A stretch of DNA of 64,000 nt from Tolypocladium sp. Sup5 PDA-1 (Eukaryota > Ascomycota > Sordariomycetes > Hypocreales > Ophiocordycipitaceae): assembly GCA_000750105.3 (NCBI GenBank), contig JPHH03000007.1, positions 186,001 to 250,000 of the forward strand. Reading direction: 5' to 3'. Shown here piece after piece: positions 18,375-30,194 of this stretch. A program made the translations under genes and the position numbers. The notes below the pieces were generated by a model. It was not told where the DNA came from, made no database searches, and saw nothing but the letters and a program-made list of their open reading frames with translations. Numbering within the stretch: the first letter of the stretch is position 1; every line of letters begins with the position of its first letter.

Positions 18375-20269
18375 TTAGCCTTGTCCGCCAGAGGAAGATG
18401 CGCTCTGCTTAGAGGATCTCATCTTCAAAAGTTTTTCTCGTAGTTCTTTCTCCATCTGCAGGGTTTCTTTCCGGGGGAACTTCTTGGCCTGAGTCTCTTT
18501 CTGGGGAGCCTCCTTGGCCAGTGTCTCTTTCTGGGCAGCCTTCTTGGCCTGCATCTCCCCGGTCGATTAGTGTCGAGCATAGTTGAGAGGCAATTGCCTC
18601 TCCCTCCGTCGCTCAGGAGGCACCCACCTCGACGTCGTCTTTCTCAATGGATGCGATCGGCTTGGGGGATTTAGCAAGAGGTTCATCTTCCAAAACATCA
18701 GCGGATTTGCCACGAATTGGTGAACGTGAGGATTCGGAAGAGCTGTTACGCCTCCGTCCAGTCGAGTCTCGTCTGCTTCCGCGAGACCATCGAGCTCCAC
18801 CACGAGCACGTCTGCCTCGTCCATGCCCACGTCCAGAGTCAGAACCATCCGAAGGGCTGCTGTAGCGTCGCTTCCGACCTCTGTTCACGGGCGATTCACG
18901 CTGGCGGTTGCGAGGAGCCGAATTTCGGCCAGGGCTCCGGCGTCGGCTGTGGCTGCGACTGCGACTGCGGCATCGGCTGTGGCTGCGGCGACTGATGCTG
19001 CGGTTGCGGCTGCGGCTACGGCTGCGACTGCGACTGCGACTGCGGCTGCGGCTGCGGCTGCGACTTCGGCTGGTGCTGCGGCTGCGACTGAGGCTCCGGC
19101 TGCGACTGGGGCTACGACCGCGGCTGCGGGAGCGGGAGGGTCGGCCTTCTGTACGGGAACTTAGTGAGCGAGACGATCTTCCCGATTGTGAGGCCGGCGA
19201 GCCCCAATTGGGGGAACTGGAGGGAGACCGACGGTACATGGGGGAGCGGCTTCGACTGTCATTGCGACGTCGACGCGAAACAGCATCTGGATGAGGGGAC
19301 CTAGTTCTGTGCCCGGCATATTGGGGCCGAACTGGAGAGTCTCTGCGGCGTGGAGGGGTGGGGGATCGCGGTCTGTCGCTCGACGAGCTGCGGCCACGGG
19401 CGCGGGAGCGAGACCGAGATGGCAATTTGCCAGAGAGCGAACGGTCACGGCCACGTCGCGAGATTTGATCGCGACCCCGTCTTGGCTGTGGGACGTAGCT
19501 GTCGAGGCCATACGCGTCTCGCGGGCCACGTCCTCGTGGTCCAGGTGACGGCGATCGCGGTCCAGCCCGGCCATAACCACCCCTGCCACGGCTGCCAAAG
19601 GCTCGGTCCCCGCGTCGACCTTGTGCGTGCCAGGAATCTGCATGCTGTGGTCGGTCTCGGCGCTCTCGTTCCTCGAAGGCTGGCGCCTGACGATTCCGAC
19701 GAGCGTCCTCTGCAGCCCGATCGGCGTCCATCTAATCAGACCACACGTCAGTGGGTAGATCTCAATTTCATTTGGACACCAACTTACCTTGGTCTGCATA
19801 AGCTCGAGCTTCTTAGCTTCGAGAAGCTCCTTGGGCACACCTTGCGGGCTAGATTGGGCACTCAGCAGCAGGTTCCAGAGCTCCTTGCAGAACGGGGCGG
19901 TGTCTTTGTCGAGAAAGCCGGTAAGCTGGATTTGAACCGCCTTGATGTCAGGCTAAACAGCGGCCAATCAGTATTCAGAGCCCTACGCTGCAGTTTGGGG
20001 CCACGAGGGGAACGAACGTATCGAGAGGTTTCGAGGAGGTTGACGCAGAGCTCAATCAGCACGTCGTCATCGTTGCCGAGGACTTGGGTAATGTGTTTTC
20101 CGATCCATCTGCAAAGGCAGGTCAGCACGCGACCGTCCCCTCAGTCGCGTCGGTGGGCCACGAACTTTTTCATAACTTGCAGGTTGACCTTTGTCATGTC
20201 CACCTTTTGGTTGAACTCAGGTGGAAACTTGGTCGACTTCAAGAGTCGAGCGTCCACCTTGGACGCCAT
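18375..20269 (-). CDS. PWI/RS-domain splicing coactivator, SRRM1 (SRm160)-like
   Basis: Five exons (20166-20269, 20018-20108, 19788-19952, 18628-19731, 18375-18548) give 545 aa in one frame. Residues about 1-110 are a PWI domain, from FPPEFNQKVDMTKVNLQVMK through the WIGKHITQVLGNDDDVLIEL core to an LTGFLDKDTAPFCKELW helix. PWI domains bind nucleic acid and pre-mRNA complexes. Residues about 125-470 are an Arg/Ser domain with long (RS)n runs. The last exon encodes three 10-residue repeats, AKKAAQKETL, AKEAPQKETQ and AKKFPRKETL, and then a charged helix (MEKELREKLLKM). The layout (N-terminal PWI, RS, charged tail) fits SRRM1, a nuclear splicing coactivator linked to 3' end processing. Two of its donors are the unusual GTTCGT. 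It diverges from NAS2 across 442 bp. Confidence 0.9.
18459..18548 (-). repeat. Three 30 bp in-frame repeats in SRRM1-like last exon
   Basis: Three 30 bp units at 18519-18548, 18489-18518 and 18459-18488 encode AKKAAQKETL, AKEAPQKETQ and AKKFPRKETL. They are tandem, in frame and diverged, so they probably expanded within the exon. Confidence 0.75.
18930..19135 (-). repeat. RS-coding microsatellite
   Basis: The plus strand reads as hexamer-like GCGACT/GCGGCT repeats. On the minus strand this gives alternating Arg and Ser codons (RSRSRS) in the RS domain of the SRRM1-like gene. Length variation between strains is likely. Confidence 0.8.
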
Positions 20270-20711
20270 GGCGGGCTGGCGCTGCAGTTGGTCGGCGTCG
20301 CGGTTGTTGCGATGCGGTTGAGGAAAGCGGGATAGAAGAAAACAGTGGGTGGTGGAAAAGTGACGTCGGCAGCTGTGCGGTAGAGAAACATGGAGCTTTG
20401 TAGTGGGTGGGGTGGAGCACGGGCCACGGGCTGATTGGTGCTCGGAGCCTGGTGGGCTCCTGCAGCTTCCCACTGCCAGCCGCCAGCCAGCGCCAGACCC
20501 CCTCCTGCGCCACAGCGACCTCAGGCAGCTGAGCCACTGCGTGTTCCCGGCGCCACAGCCAAGCGCGCCTGCCCCTCCAACGTACTGGTGCTCGCCTCTG
20601 CAACGACGCGTTGAGGGAACCTTGAAAGCTTCATGCAGCGACAAAGACGGCTGGAAACATCTACCCTGCTCTCGCGCGACGCTGTCCAATAGCATGGGAC
20701 TGCCTCTAAGG
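20270..20711. promoter_or_regulatory. Shared upstream region of SRRM1-like gene and NAS2
   Basis: These 442 bp separate divergent start codons. An inverted CCAAT (GATTGG) occurs near 20431, which could serve as a CCAAT box for either gene. No other element is convincing. Confidence 0.5.
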
Positions 20712-21565
20712 ATGAACACCCTTCATGCGCTGACTGTGCCCTCGGGGCCTACAAGCACTGCGACCACCAACGGCCGTGCGGGGCACTTGAGCTTCGGAGA
20801 GCTCCAGCGGAAGAAAGATGACACGGAGGCAGAGCTGAAGGCGCTCGGCGGCGTCCTCGACTCAGTGAATCTCACAGTAGAATAAGTTGCTCTGGAACTG
20901 TTTGTGCTAACTAGCATCCAGCATGGAGTGGACATGGAGACGCCGCTCCTTACCAGGGACGGTTTCCCGCGTGCAGACATCGACGTCGCCCAGAGTACGC
21001 ACCCATGGTAACTCGATCAGAAGTCGGCACAGCAAGATATTGACTCAGTGGCAGTCCGAACTACCAGAGCGCGAATTATCAGGTTGAGAAACGACTACAA
21101 GGAACTCATGGCAAACATCGAGAAGTATCTTCATGAGCATTTCGCCAATCTCGACGACGACATGCCGGCTCCCAGCTCCGGCCCAGTGGCGCCTATGCTG
21201 CCAGACTCGCAGCCAGATGCCTTGCAAGAGCCATTTGCTACAGTCAATACCGTAGCTCCTGGGAGCCCGGCCGAGCGCGCTGGTTTGAAAGCGGGAGATG
21301 AGATTCGCGTCTTCGGATACGCCAACAAGTCCAACCACGACAATCTCAAAAAGGTTGCCGAGTGTGTTCAGGGCAACGAGGGGGTAAGTCTGCGGCTCTG
21401 CTACAGCCGAGGGTCTGGCATCTGACATCAGCCCAGCAAAACATATTCATCAGAGTATCTCGGCCGACGGGCGCGGCACAGCGACAGGAACTGCGCCTGA
21501 CGTTGACACCAGCCCGAGACTGGGGTGGCCGAGGGATGTTGGGCTGCCACATCCTTCCCTTGTGA
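20712..21565 (+). CDS. NAS2: 26S proteasome assembly chaperone Nas2/PSMD9
   Basis: Four exons (20712-20864, 20922-20994, 21055-21383, 21437-21565) give 227 aa. I chose ATG 20712 (MNTLHALTVPSGPT) because it fits the usual N-terminus; an in-frame ATG at 20694 would add six residues. The N-terminal helical part contains LSFGELQRKKDDTEAELKAL and HGVDMETPLLTRDGFPRADI. The C-terminal half is a PDZ domain (FATVNTVAPGSPAERAGLKA, then GDEIRVFGYAN), ending LTPARDWGGRGMLGCHILPL. Nas2 binds the Rpt5 C-terminus during assembly of the proteasome base. The exon 2-3 splice restores VAQIRTTRARI, and exon 3-4 joins at GAGGGG/CAAAAC. Confidence 0.95.
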
Positions 21566-22514
21566 CAGCATCAGGTCTTTTCGAGACGTGTTCACGTATG
21601 CTGTTGGCGGTTGACTTTGGTAATAACAGCCGATATCAAGCTCGAGCGTGGCTATCAGTGAGGCTGACTGGCGTTGAGATTGGGAGAATCATGGATTTGT
21701 AATCGTATGGAGTTAGGCTGCAGTGGCCAACAACTCACATGTTGATATTGACCACCTACCTGTGCATCGCCTGTGTGTCATGAAGAGCACGCCATGGTGA
21801 GGCGACGTGCTGGATTTGGGATTTGTTAGGCATCAGTTGCGGTGGCAAAGCGGCCATGTACCTGGCTGCAGCACAAAGGGCTGGAAGTGGTTGAGACGTG
21901 GCGCCGCAGACAGCCAGGGAGTTGGTTGGGAGCTCTCCAAGCTGTCAAGCAACGCAACAGTAAAATCAGGGTGTCGTTTGACGGTGCCCAATAACAACAG
22001 ATCCCAGTACCCAAGAAGGCAGCATGTCACATCGATTTTCCATCGGCGCAGCTCATGCAGCGTCCTTCAATGAATCGGCGCCTTGCGGAAGGCGGTGACG
22101 TTTTCCACGCTGTACGAACCCCTGTCCCCTGATTGGGAGGCGCATCATTGACATCACGTGCATGAGCCCACCCCCCAGCAGATTGAATTTTTCGCTTGAA
22201 GGTGCCCTGGTCCAAGTTCCCCGCCGCCTTTCAAAACACCCAGCAGGCTGACCGGTCTTGTGCAAGTTCGTCTCTACACAGCACAACTCACGCCAGGGAG
22301 ACCCTCAAAAGGTATCGTCGTCAACCTCCCCCTCTGCTCTCATCTCCTCCTCGCTCCGTCCCTCTACTCCCGCAGCAGCACACGAGCTGCTCCTTACCCG
22401 CGAACCGATTTCCATCCCTCACAACGGCCGCCGCTCGCAGGCTAACCCCACGACTCTAGCACCCCGCTTGTTGACATCACTCGAGACTCTTCGCTACGAT
22501 ATCGAATCGCCAAG
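21566..22514. promoter_or_regulatory. Upstream region of Ran gene
   Basis: These 949 bp between NAS2 and the Ran gene contain no supportable gene. The last 200 bp are strongly pyrimidine-rich on the plus strand (about 22315-22400, CT-rich with CTCC and CCTC runs), typical of highly expressed fungal genes. Short upstream open frames occur in the leader. Confidence 0.5.
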
Positions 22515-23460
22515 ATGGCTGAGCAGCAGACTCCCACCTTCAAGCTCGTGCTTGTCGGCGACGGTGGTACCGGCAAGGTATGTGAATACTGCGTCTCGCG
22601 GGCTTCGTTGCGCCTTTATCGACGGGCGTCGACTACCCCACCTCGCCGGGACAAAGCAGCTCGCGATGGAGTTGGAGGTTGGGCTAACCTGTCTCCTCTC
22701 TGTAGACCACCTTCGTCAAGCGCCACTTGACTGGTGAATTCGAGAAGAAGTACATGGCTACCCTCGGTGTCGAGGTTCACCCTCTTGGCTTCACCACCGT
22801 AAGTTGTCGAGAGCCCAATCTATGGTGGGGCAGAGCGCTAAGCGTCGCAGAACTTCGGCCAGATCCAGTTCGACGTGTGGGATACTGCCGGCCAGGAGAA
22901 GTTCGGTGGTCTGCGCGACGGCTACTACATCAACGGCCAGTGCGGCATCATCATGTTCGACGTCACCTCCCGCATCACCTACAAGAACGTCCCCAACTGG
23001 CACCGTACGTTTGAAGCCACCCCCGCCCCGATTCGTTCAAGCCACCGCCTCTAACCCTTTCTATAGGTGACCTCGTCCGTGTCTGCGAGAACATCCCCAT
23101 CGTTCTCTGCGGCAACAAGGTCGATGTGAAGGAGCGAAAAGTCAAAGCCAAGACCATCACCTTCCACCGCAAGAAGAACCTGCAGTACTACGACATCTCG
23201 GCCAAGTCCAACTACAACTTCGAGAAGCCCTTCCTGTGGCTGGCTCGTAAGCTGGTCGGCAACCCTCAGCTTGTTGGTATCCCCTGGTCCGATTTGATGA
23301 GACGTTATGCTTACTGTCTACGCAGGACTTCGTTGCCGCCCCCGCCCTGGCCCCCCCCACCGCCCAGGTCGACGAGGCCCTCCTCAAGGAGTACGAGAAC
23401 GAGATGAACGCCGCCGCTGCCCAGCCTCTGCCTGATGAGCAGTCCGACGACGACCTGTAA
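22515..23460 (+). CDS. GSP1: Ran GTPase
   Basis: Five exons (22515-22577, 22706-22798, 22851-23004, 23067-23272, 23326-23460) give 216 aa, exactly the usual Ran length. The G motifs are GDGGTGKT (P-loop, split by intron 1), the switch I region EKKYMATLGVEVHPL, DTAGQEKFGGLRDGYY (switch II), NKVD (base specificity) and SAKSNYNFEKPF. It ends with the acidic DDDL tail. Ran drives nucleocytoplasmic transport through importin and exportin cargo exchange, and spindle assembly. The last intron needs an unusual GTTGGT donor (23273) to restore NPQLDFVAAPALAPP. All the other junctions are canonical. Confidence 0.98.
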
Positions 23461-25761
23461 ATGATTCGACCAAAACACGGGAGTTGCTAGTTGGAGGGAT
23501 CATGGGCTGCTCTGTGGGACAGGGTGATTTGCAGTTCTGGGTGCGGCACATGAGCAGACCGCCATGACCATTTATGATACAGGACGGAAATTCTTAGGTT
23601 TACGAGAGTGTGACTGAAGAGGGGCGGAAGCTTGCCCGCGGACCTCGCTTGGGGTAGATATCGCGGCACCGTTGCGAAAGAGCAGCAACCAGAAACGTAG
23701 TTAGACTAAACACTAAAAACTGACATTCACCAAAGTACGTCAGTAGCAAGTTGTGACGGTGTTTGGGTGCTTGGGGTCTTGCATGTCTCGGGTCCGTCCC
23801 GCGTGCTTGTTTGCACGCCTACCCTACACCATCGTTCTGTGGCACTCTTGCTGCCACATGCCGATGGCAGTATCAGGAAGTCAACTATGTGATACAAACG
23901 TGACAATGGCTATCCCATCTATCCCCTGCTGAGTCGGCCATTGACTGGGGCGTGGCAGTTGAGCATTGGACTGGAACGTGCCATTGCCTGTTGTTTTTGC
24001 TTCATGTTGGAAGCAATGTGGCGTGGGGCAAAGCAATCGACATAAGTTATGTAGGTGGACCAGCAAGTTACGTGCTTGAACGTAGTAATTATCAAAGCCA
24101 CGTCTGAGAGCAATTCTAATCCACAAGTTTTCTGGAACGGCAGCCGTGCCGCTCATTCCAGAAGATGTCCAAGAAAACTGAGATACGAGGTAAAATCCAA
24201 TGACCTACCTATGGCGCGCATGCCGATTTTCGATGGACCTCGTATGTAATATCCTCCCGTACAATTGATGTAACCAAGCCACACGGATATCGACCTGGCC
24301 ATCATCCGAGAGCCCTGGTACTTCGTACTGTCGTGTCCAAGGTGCCCAAGCATCCCGTCGTTGTTGTCCGCATCTCAGCAGTCGGCGGCTGTCGTTCAAG
24401 ACACCAGGGTCCACCATGCCTCCCCCGTGCTCCTGCTAGTAGTCAATCTTCCATGACTGCTTTCCGTCTTTGCCATCGCCAGTCTACATCTCCCCACAGC
24501 CTTCTACTCGCAATAAGCTCTATGGGGCCTCCTGACCTTCTATCCTTACTGCCGCCTCGACTTCTGGTCTTGTTAGTCGGCCCCGCTTCCGTATTTCAGG
24601 CCGCGTCTCCCATCTTCCTCTCTTCCTCTTCTTCTTCGTTTCTCCTCACCACACCCTTTGGGATCTGCGTGAGGCGACTAACCCCCCAAGAGTACCGGTG
24701 GGTATGGATTAGCCACGGCACAAATTTTCATGCTTCACCAGGCGTCTCTGGTATTACACAGCCTCCGGATGACGCCGCCATGACTTTCTTTTTCATTGCC
24801 ATCGCTGTCTTGTCCAGCGAGGCGAAGAAGGGCATGTCATGGCACATGTCATCTGTTGCGTGTGCTGGCGTTCGAAAAGAGGATCCCGCTGCCTCTGTTA
24901 ATTAGTTGGTCGCCTGTCTGGACTCGCGCGTTGTGTGTATGAAGCAAGTGGAAAAGGGCAGATGGCGAATGGGGGGTAGCAGCCATTAAATACCGGAATG
25001 TAAAAGTCTTTATCCTTGGACTTTTCAGGCTGTCCCATCAACATGCTTTTGGGCTTGGATTGCCGGGAGGCAGACTAGGTTTACGGAGAGCGGCTGCATA
25101 CGGTGGAGCCGAGTGTGCTAAATTGTGAATTGTGCAACGCGTTGAGGATCGGGCACGCTCACGTCGAGCTCCAGCAACTCGCCAAAAAGGACGCAGCAGG
25201 CTCATGCGGGCTCTCCCGTAATAACAATTTACTAAAGCAGGGTTACTCGGTATTTATCCAATCAAAACACGCACCTGCCTGAATTGTGCAAAGTACGAGG
25301 CGGGGGAGGTGGTGTTTAAAATCAATAAAAGTCGTCCGTAGTCCGTACAGTGCCTTGAGAGCCCCCCTGCACGTGCAAGTTTGGAACGCGTGTTGACATG
25401 TTTCCTATTCGGGACACCGCAACGCCTCAGCGCGCGACGTGATTTGCCGTAAATGGGACAACGCGGAGGCATCACCTCTTGAGTGGAGGAGCCCAACCTG
25501 GAACAGCCTCTCTTCTCTGCTGCTGTAGGCCGGCCCATTCCTCCTCTCCACGCCACACGCCTTGCTCGTACCTACACGTCTTTTCTTGGGGGTGCCTACA
25601 CGTCGTGTACGTACCTACTGCTGCACCCTCTCGTGGACAGCTTCCTCTTCTTGTTTTCATCCTCCTCCTCCTCGTCCCCCCCCCCCTCCCGCGTCCGCGT
25701 CGAGGCCTGTAATGCATATCCTGCCGTGACTCGACCTCCTCCGCTACTCTCCCCAGCCGCC
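23461..25761. other. Long intergenic region between Ran and homeodomain genes
   Basis: No gene can be supported in these 2.3 kb. The open frame at 24333-24905 starts at GTG and is Ser/Leu/Pro low-complexity on a pyrimidine-rich strand. The last about 270 bp (25490-25760) are strongly CT-rich and probably form the promoter and leader of the homeodomain gene. The region length fits the complex control common for transcription-factor genes. Confidence 0.55.
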
Positions 25762-27728
25762 ATGTCGAACGCCTCTCCTACGCCGTCCCCCGACGTCTCC
25801 GAGCAGCACGCTGCCGGCTCGTCTCCCAGTCACCACGATTCCTCTACACTGTCACAGAGCTTGCCACAGCTCGACGACACGCTCACGTCCGGGTCAGGTC
25901 TAGACGGCGAGAAGCATCCCAAGGGAAAGAGGAAGCGTACCGCGTATGTCCATCCAAGCATCCACTGACCGCGGCATGCTGTCCCAAGACACGTCCCATC
26001 TAACCCGAGGCATTGGGACGATCTAGTGCCAAGGACAAGACGCTACTCGAAGAGGCGTACAAGAGCAACCCCAAGCCGGACAAGCAAGCGCGTCTCGAGA
26101 TTGTCGACCGCGTCTCGCTGAACGAGAAGGAAGTCCAGGTGCGTATACGCCCATTGATATGCGTCCCGTCGACGCTCCTTGTCCCCATCGTGATGCCGGC
26201 TTCGTACTGACATGGCCGGCAGATCTGGTTCCAGAACCGACGACAAAACGACCGCCGAAAGTCGCGTCCACTGACGCCCGAGGAGCTTGCCGCTCTGAGG
26301 TACGGCGGCATGCACAATGTCTCGTCGGACCCAGTTACGTGTCGAAGTGCCCTCGCCGACAACGATGGATCTTGCCCTGCCTCCGATTCGACAAGCTCGC
26401 AAGCGGTCGATCGAGCTGAGGCCTCCCCGTCGTTCAACCACACCAGCCCCGAACACTCACAATCCTGTACCGACGCGGTCACACTGACAGTTGGAAGCCA
26501 AGAGAGCAGCACGCAGGTTCAGCCAGAGACGACGCCACCACAAAGCCAGGAGGCTCCATCGTCGCAACGATCCCAAGAAGGGCTGGAGGCAATGTCCCAC
26601 TCGTTTGCGAGCTCTGTGGGGTACCTTGCCAATCGATGGAATCTTGCCAGTTCCTTTTCAACGCCGTCCACTCTCGGGCGTGGCGGCGATGACTCTCTCA
26701 AGTAAGCGACACCGTTTACCACAGTGATGCTTGACACTGACAGCCATCGTAGGCTTGAACCTTTCCCTCCGTCGTCGTGCTCGTCTGACACGACCCATAA
26801 CGCGAACAAGAGGTCTCGGTCGCACGTGAGGCTTTCGCTGTCGCTGGAAGGCAAGGCCGAGCTGGTGTCTAACCAGAACTCACCGACGCGTGCTGTTCCT
26901 CCCCGGCCGTCCTCCACACTGCCCGGTCTTCCCCAAATGCGCCGCGGAGGTCTTCAACGAAGCCACAGCGCTCTTCCGTCCATCACCCTACCTCCAATCT
27001 CCGCTCTAACCAGCTCTCTTCCCCCGCGGCTTGTCCGAGGGCGGTCTCGGGACGTTCACGCCTGGGAATCATGCGCTGATTCCGAGATGCGTGATGAGCT
27101 GACTACTCAGGCCGAGAACGAGTCCAATGGGTCGGCCATTGCGGCCATCAGCTTGCTGCGTTCTTCTAGCGGACTTTTGCAGCCCAGCACGACCAAGCGG
27201 AACGCGCCTGTCTCGAAGCCTCAACAGGCTCGCCAGGCGAAGAAGGCCAAGTTCAGCCGGACCAGCTCGACGTATGCTCGTTTGGATAACATTGGAGCGG
27301 AGCTCGAGAAGCCGCCGCGCGAGAATCTGAGTGGAAAGGTCAAGGTTGCGATGCTCGTATCGCCGACCGACTCGGACAAGGAGAACTGGAGCCCAGATGA
27401 GGATGGAAATCCACACGGTAACCCCCGCCGACGACCCTTGCCTGCCGGCCCACCCTCCAAGTCTCAGAACGTCCGCCGGCCTGGACGAGCTCTTCAGGAG
27501 AACAAGCGGCCGGCGCTGCTGGGTAACCGTGCGAACACGGCACCGTCGAGATCGCTGGGAGCGTCCAAGGGCGCTATTGAGATCTTCGAGGATACGGGGA
27601 AGAAGGCTCCCGCGTCGCGTAATGATGAAGTGGAAAGATTCATGCGGGGCGAGGTCAGCCCGAGCAAAAAGGGAGATATGGACTGCGTCGCGGGACTGTT
27701 GTCCCTCAGCCAAGGAGCATGGAGATGA
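25762..27728 (+). CDS. Homeodomain transcription factor (fungal YOX1-like)
   Basis: Four exons (25762-25943, 26027-26138, 26223-26701, 26753-27728) give 582 aa. The homeodomain spans about residues 55-115 and is interrupted by two introns. It begins with KGKRKRTA, has helix 1/2 in KTLLEEAYKSNPKPDKQARL, and recognition helix IWFQNRRQNDRRKSR, with the invariant Trp, Phe, Asn and Arg. The spacing is that of a typical 60-residue homeodomain, not the TALE type. The rest is Ser/Pro-rich and probably disordered, with basic patches (KPQQARQAKKAKFSR). The QNRRQNDRRKS form resembles fungal factors annotated as Yox1-like cell-cycle repressors. The family name is inference; the homeodomain is directly visible. 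Confidence 0.93.
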
Positions 27729-28373
27729 GCGCGCCCCACCGCTTCGAACGACATGGGACATTTCCTAGGCTCTCCTGGCACGAAGATGTTAATGCCCCGC
27801 AGCGGCAGATGCATACCCCCCCTTGTACGGGAACATGGCTCGGCATCAGGTGTTGGTGATGAATTTCTTGAACTTTTCTTCCTCCCTGGGGGTGTTGGGG
27901 GGGGTTTATGATGATCAATGGTTCTTCTTTCTTGTTGGGAGGGGTATGGTGTTGGATATATTGTCTTTTGATGTAGAATCTCGGGGAGCTGAAGTGCCGA
28001 CCAGGGATGTTCGGCCATAACTACCTAGGCGCAGACGAGAGAACGGAAAATGCAAACATTTCAACATACTTTTACAACCGCCTGAGAAGGCACATGACGG
28101 GCAATTCTGCGGTGAAACAAACACATTAATGCAGAGTTATGTCGAGTCTTGTGTGGCTTGAAAATATATTGTGTCCTTGTGGTGGTGGGCTCGCCGCTGC
28201 AGACGAGATGCCTATCTATATATCCAAACTTATAAGATTCATATTCTCGTTAAAAAAGTGATCGCCAAAGTATGCTCACTGGACGCCAAAAATAAAAACC
28301 CCAAAAATCTCCCAATGCATCTAGGTCTAATACGACAAGTAGAAACGAAGAGCGTTCATAGTCGTGAGACTGC
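27729..28373. other. Convergent 3' intergenic region
   Basis: These 645 bp separate the stops of the homeodomain gene and NAD kinase. AT-richer stretches near 28220-28330 are compatible with polyadenylation signals on both strands. No gene is visible. Confidence 0.55.
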
Positions 28374-30194
28374 TCACAACCCCAGCATGCTCATTTGCCG
28401 CCTCACAGGACTGGCACTCACGCTCCCCTCCTCGCTGGGGTAGTATGCGCTGTCTGTATCGATGTCCCAACAGTTGTCGTCTTCCTCGCTCTGGGAGGGG
28501 ACTCCGTCGGCGACCGAGCTGGCATCAAAGGGCTTTTGGGCCGCCGCGCGGACGTTCCATCGCAGGGTGCGGCTTACGCTGTCGAACCATTCGGTGTCGG
28601 TGCGGGTAACAGTGGGGAACGGATATTGAGAAGCGGTGATTGTGACGTGGTCGCCTTGGCGGAGTTCGATGCGGCCTTTTCCGTCAAAGGCACAGTAGGC
28701 GGTGGCCCGGGAGTTCCGCGGGACGGCGACGCGGAGTGCCATGGTATCGGAGAGAACCATTGGGCGGAAGGATAGAGTGTGAGGGCAGATGGGCGTCAGG
28801 AGGATGGCGGGAATGTCTGGGTGGACGAGGGAACCGCCGGCGGAGAGCGAGTAGGCAGTCGAGCCCGTGGGCGTGGAGAAGATGCAGCCGTCGGCTTGGA
28901 CGACGGTGAGGAGCTCATCGTCACCGTACAGCTCGAGATTCGAGACGTAGGGCGATGGCCCGCGATCGATGACGAGCTCATTGAGGACCTCGAACTGCTC
29001 GCCCTCGTCCATCTGATGACCCCGAGAATCGTGCCGCCAGACCGTGCAGGTAAATCGCATGCGTAAATTGATCTTCATGCCGTCGTCGCCCATGACTCGG
29101 TTCAGGTGCTCCTTGTACTTTTCAAACTCGAATGTTGTCATGAATCCGAGGCTTCCGAGGCTGAAGGACAGGACTGGAGGCACGACTCGCTGGAACAGCC
29201 ACGATGTGAAGAGTACGGTGCCATCACCCCCCAGGGTCAGGACCAGGTCGAACTTCTCAGGTTGGCTCCAGCACAAGTCTGGTGTCCAGTACTTCAACAT
29301 GTGCTCCAAACGCTCGTCATCCGCGAGGATGCCGGCTGCGTTGAAGCGCCTCGAGTTGCGCAGCTTGGCGTCGACGTATACGTTGACCCCAACATCGGAT
29401 CCATATCGTGGGGTCCGTAGGAGCCATGTGGCAAGCTCGCGAGTAAGATGGACCAGCTGGTTGTCGCGAGCTTTGGTGACAATCATGACATTTCGGACTG
29501 CGCGCTTGATGGGCCGGCGCTGGAGCTGCTTGGAGACTTCGCGGACGCCCGTGGCGGTCTGGACCAGGCGGGAGTGCGACATGGACTCGTCGTTCTTGAT
29601 CTCTTCGAGGACCTTCGCAATGTCGACGGCGTCGTCGAATCTCTCGTGGTAGAAGCATGGCGACTGCATAGCGGTCAAGGCCGTGGATGGCGTGGACTGC
29701 TTCCTCGCCAAGTCGTGCAGCGCATCGGCGAGACTTTGAGAGGAAGCGGCTGAGCCGGGCGGACCGCCGCCTGGGCCGTTCTGGGCCGCCAGCATATTGT
29801 CGAGAGAGAGAGCCTCTGGCTTATTCTTGCGGGCGACGGAGGCGAGCGCTTTTATGATTGTCTGTCGCGGGATCGAGTCGTGGGAGGGGGCGCTGCGACG
29901 GTGGCCGGGAGCTGGTTGGGAAACCCGCGACCAAGTGCCGATCGAATCTAACGATGAGGAGGAGGAGCAGGTTCCTCCTAAAGCGGGAACGGCAGATGAC
30001 GGGGTACACGGGTCATCCGCACTTCGGGTGGCCTTGGCCGTGTTCACAGACAGGTGGTGAGCAGCGCTTGATGTCTTGGGACGGTCGGGCACGGCGCTTT
30101 TATTACTCCCCACCATGGTCGGGGGCACGCCATCCTGGACGCCCCCAAGGGCCGGGTGGAGAGCTGTAGGCGACGAGACTGGTACGAAAGCCAT
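28374..30194 (-). CDS. NAD kinase
   Basis: This is a single exon of 606 aa starting at ATG 30194 (MAFVPVSSPTALHPALGGVQ). The same frame stays open upstream to 30341 but without an ATG. The kinase core occupies about residues 240-540. It shows the GGDGTVLFTSW loop (GGDG near 322-325), the LGSLGFMTTF segment, NELVIDRGPSPYVSNLELY, DGCIFSTPTGSTAYSLSAGG and SPICPHTLSFRPMVL-type ends (here TPICPHTLSFRPMVLSD). NAD kinase phosphorylates NAD+ to NADP+ with ATP. About 240 Ser/Pro-rich N-terminal residues precede the core, longer than in yeast Utr1 and typical of filamentous fungi. No mitochondrial presequence is evident, so I expect the cytosolic (Utr1-like) enzyme. Confidence 0.96.
   Translation of the reverse strand: MAFVPVSSPTALHPALGGVQDGVPPTMVGSNKSAVPDRPKTSSAAHHLSVNTAKATRSADDPCTPSSAVPALGGTCSSSSSLDSIGTWSRVSQPAPGHRRSAPSHDSIPRQTIIKALASVARKNKPEALSLDNMLAAQNGPGGGPPGSAASSQSLADALHDLARKQSTPSTALTAMQSPCFYHERFDDAVDIAKVLEEIKNDESMSHSRLVQTATGVREVSKQLQRRPIKRAVRNVMIVTKARDNQLVHLTRELATWLLRTPRYGSDVGVNVYVDAKLRNSRRFNAAGILADDERLEHMLKYWTPDLCWSQPEKFDLVLTLGGDGTVLFTSWLFQRVVPPVLSFSLGSLGFMTTFEFEKYKEHLNRVMGDDGMKINLRMRFTCTVWRHDSRGHQMDEGEQFEVLNELVIDRGPSPYVSNLELYGDDELLTVVQADGCIFSTPTGSTAYSLSAGGSLVHPDIPAILLTPICPHTLSFRPMVLSDTMALRVAVPRNSRATAYCAFDGKGRIELRQGDHVTITASQYPFPTVTRTDTEWFDSVSRTLRWNVRAAAQKPFDASSVADGVPSQSEEDDNCWDIDTDSAYYPSEEGSVSASPVRRQMSMLGL

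Noticed and set aside
24333..24905. 190-codon open frame between Ran and homeodomain genes
   Set aside because: It begins with GTG, is low-complexity Ser/Leu/Pro from a pyrimidine-rich strand, and shows no domain or splice structure.
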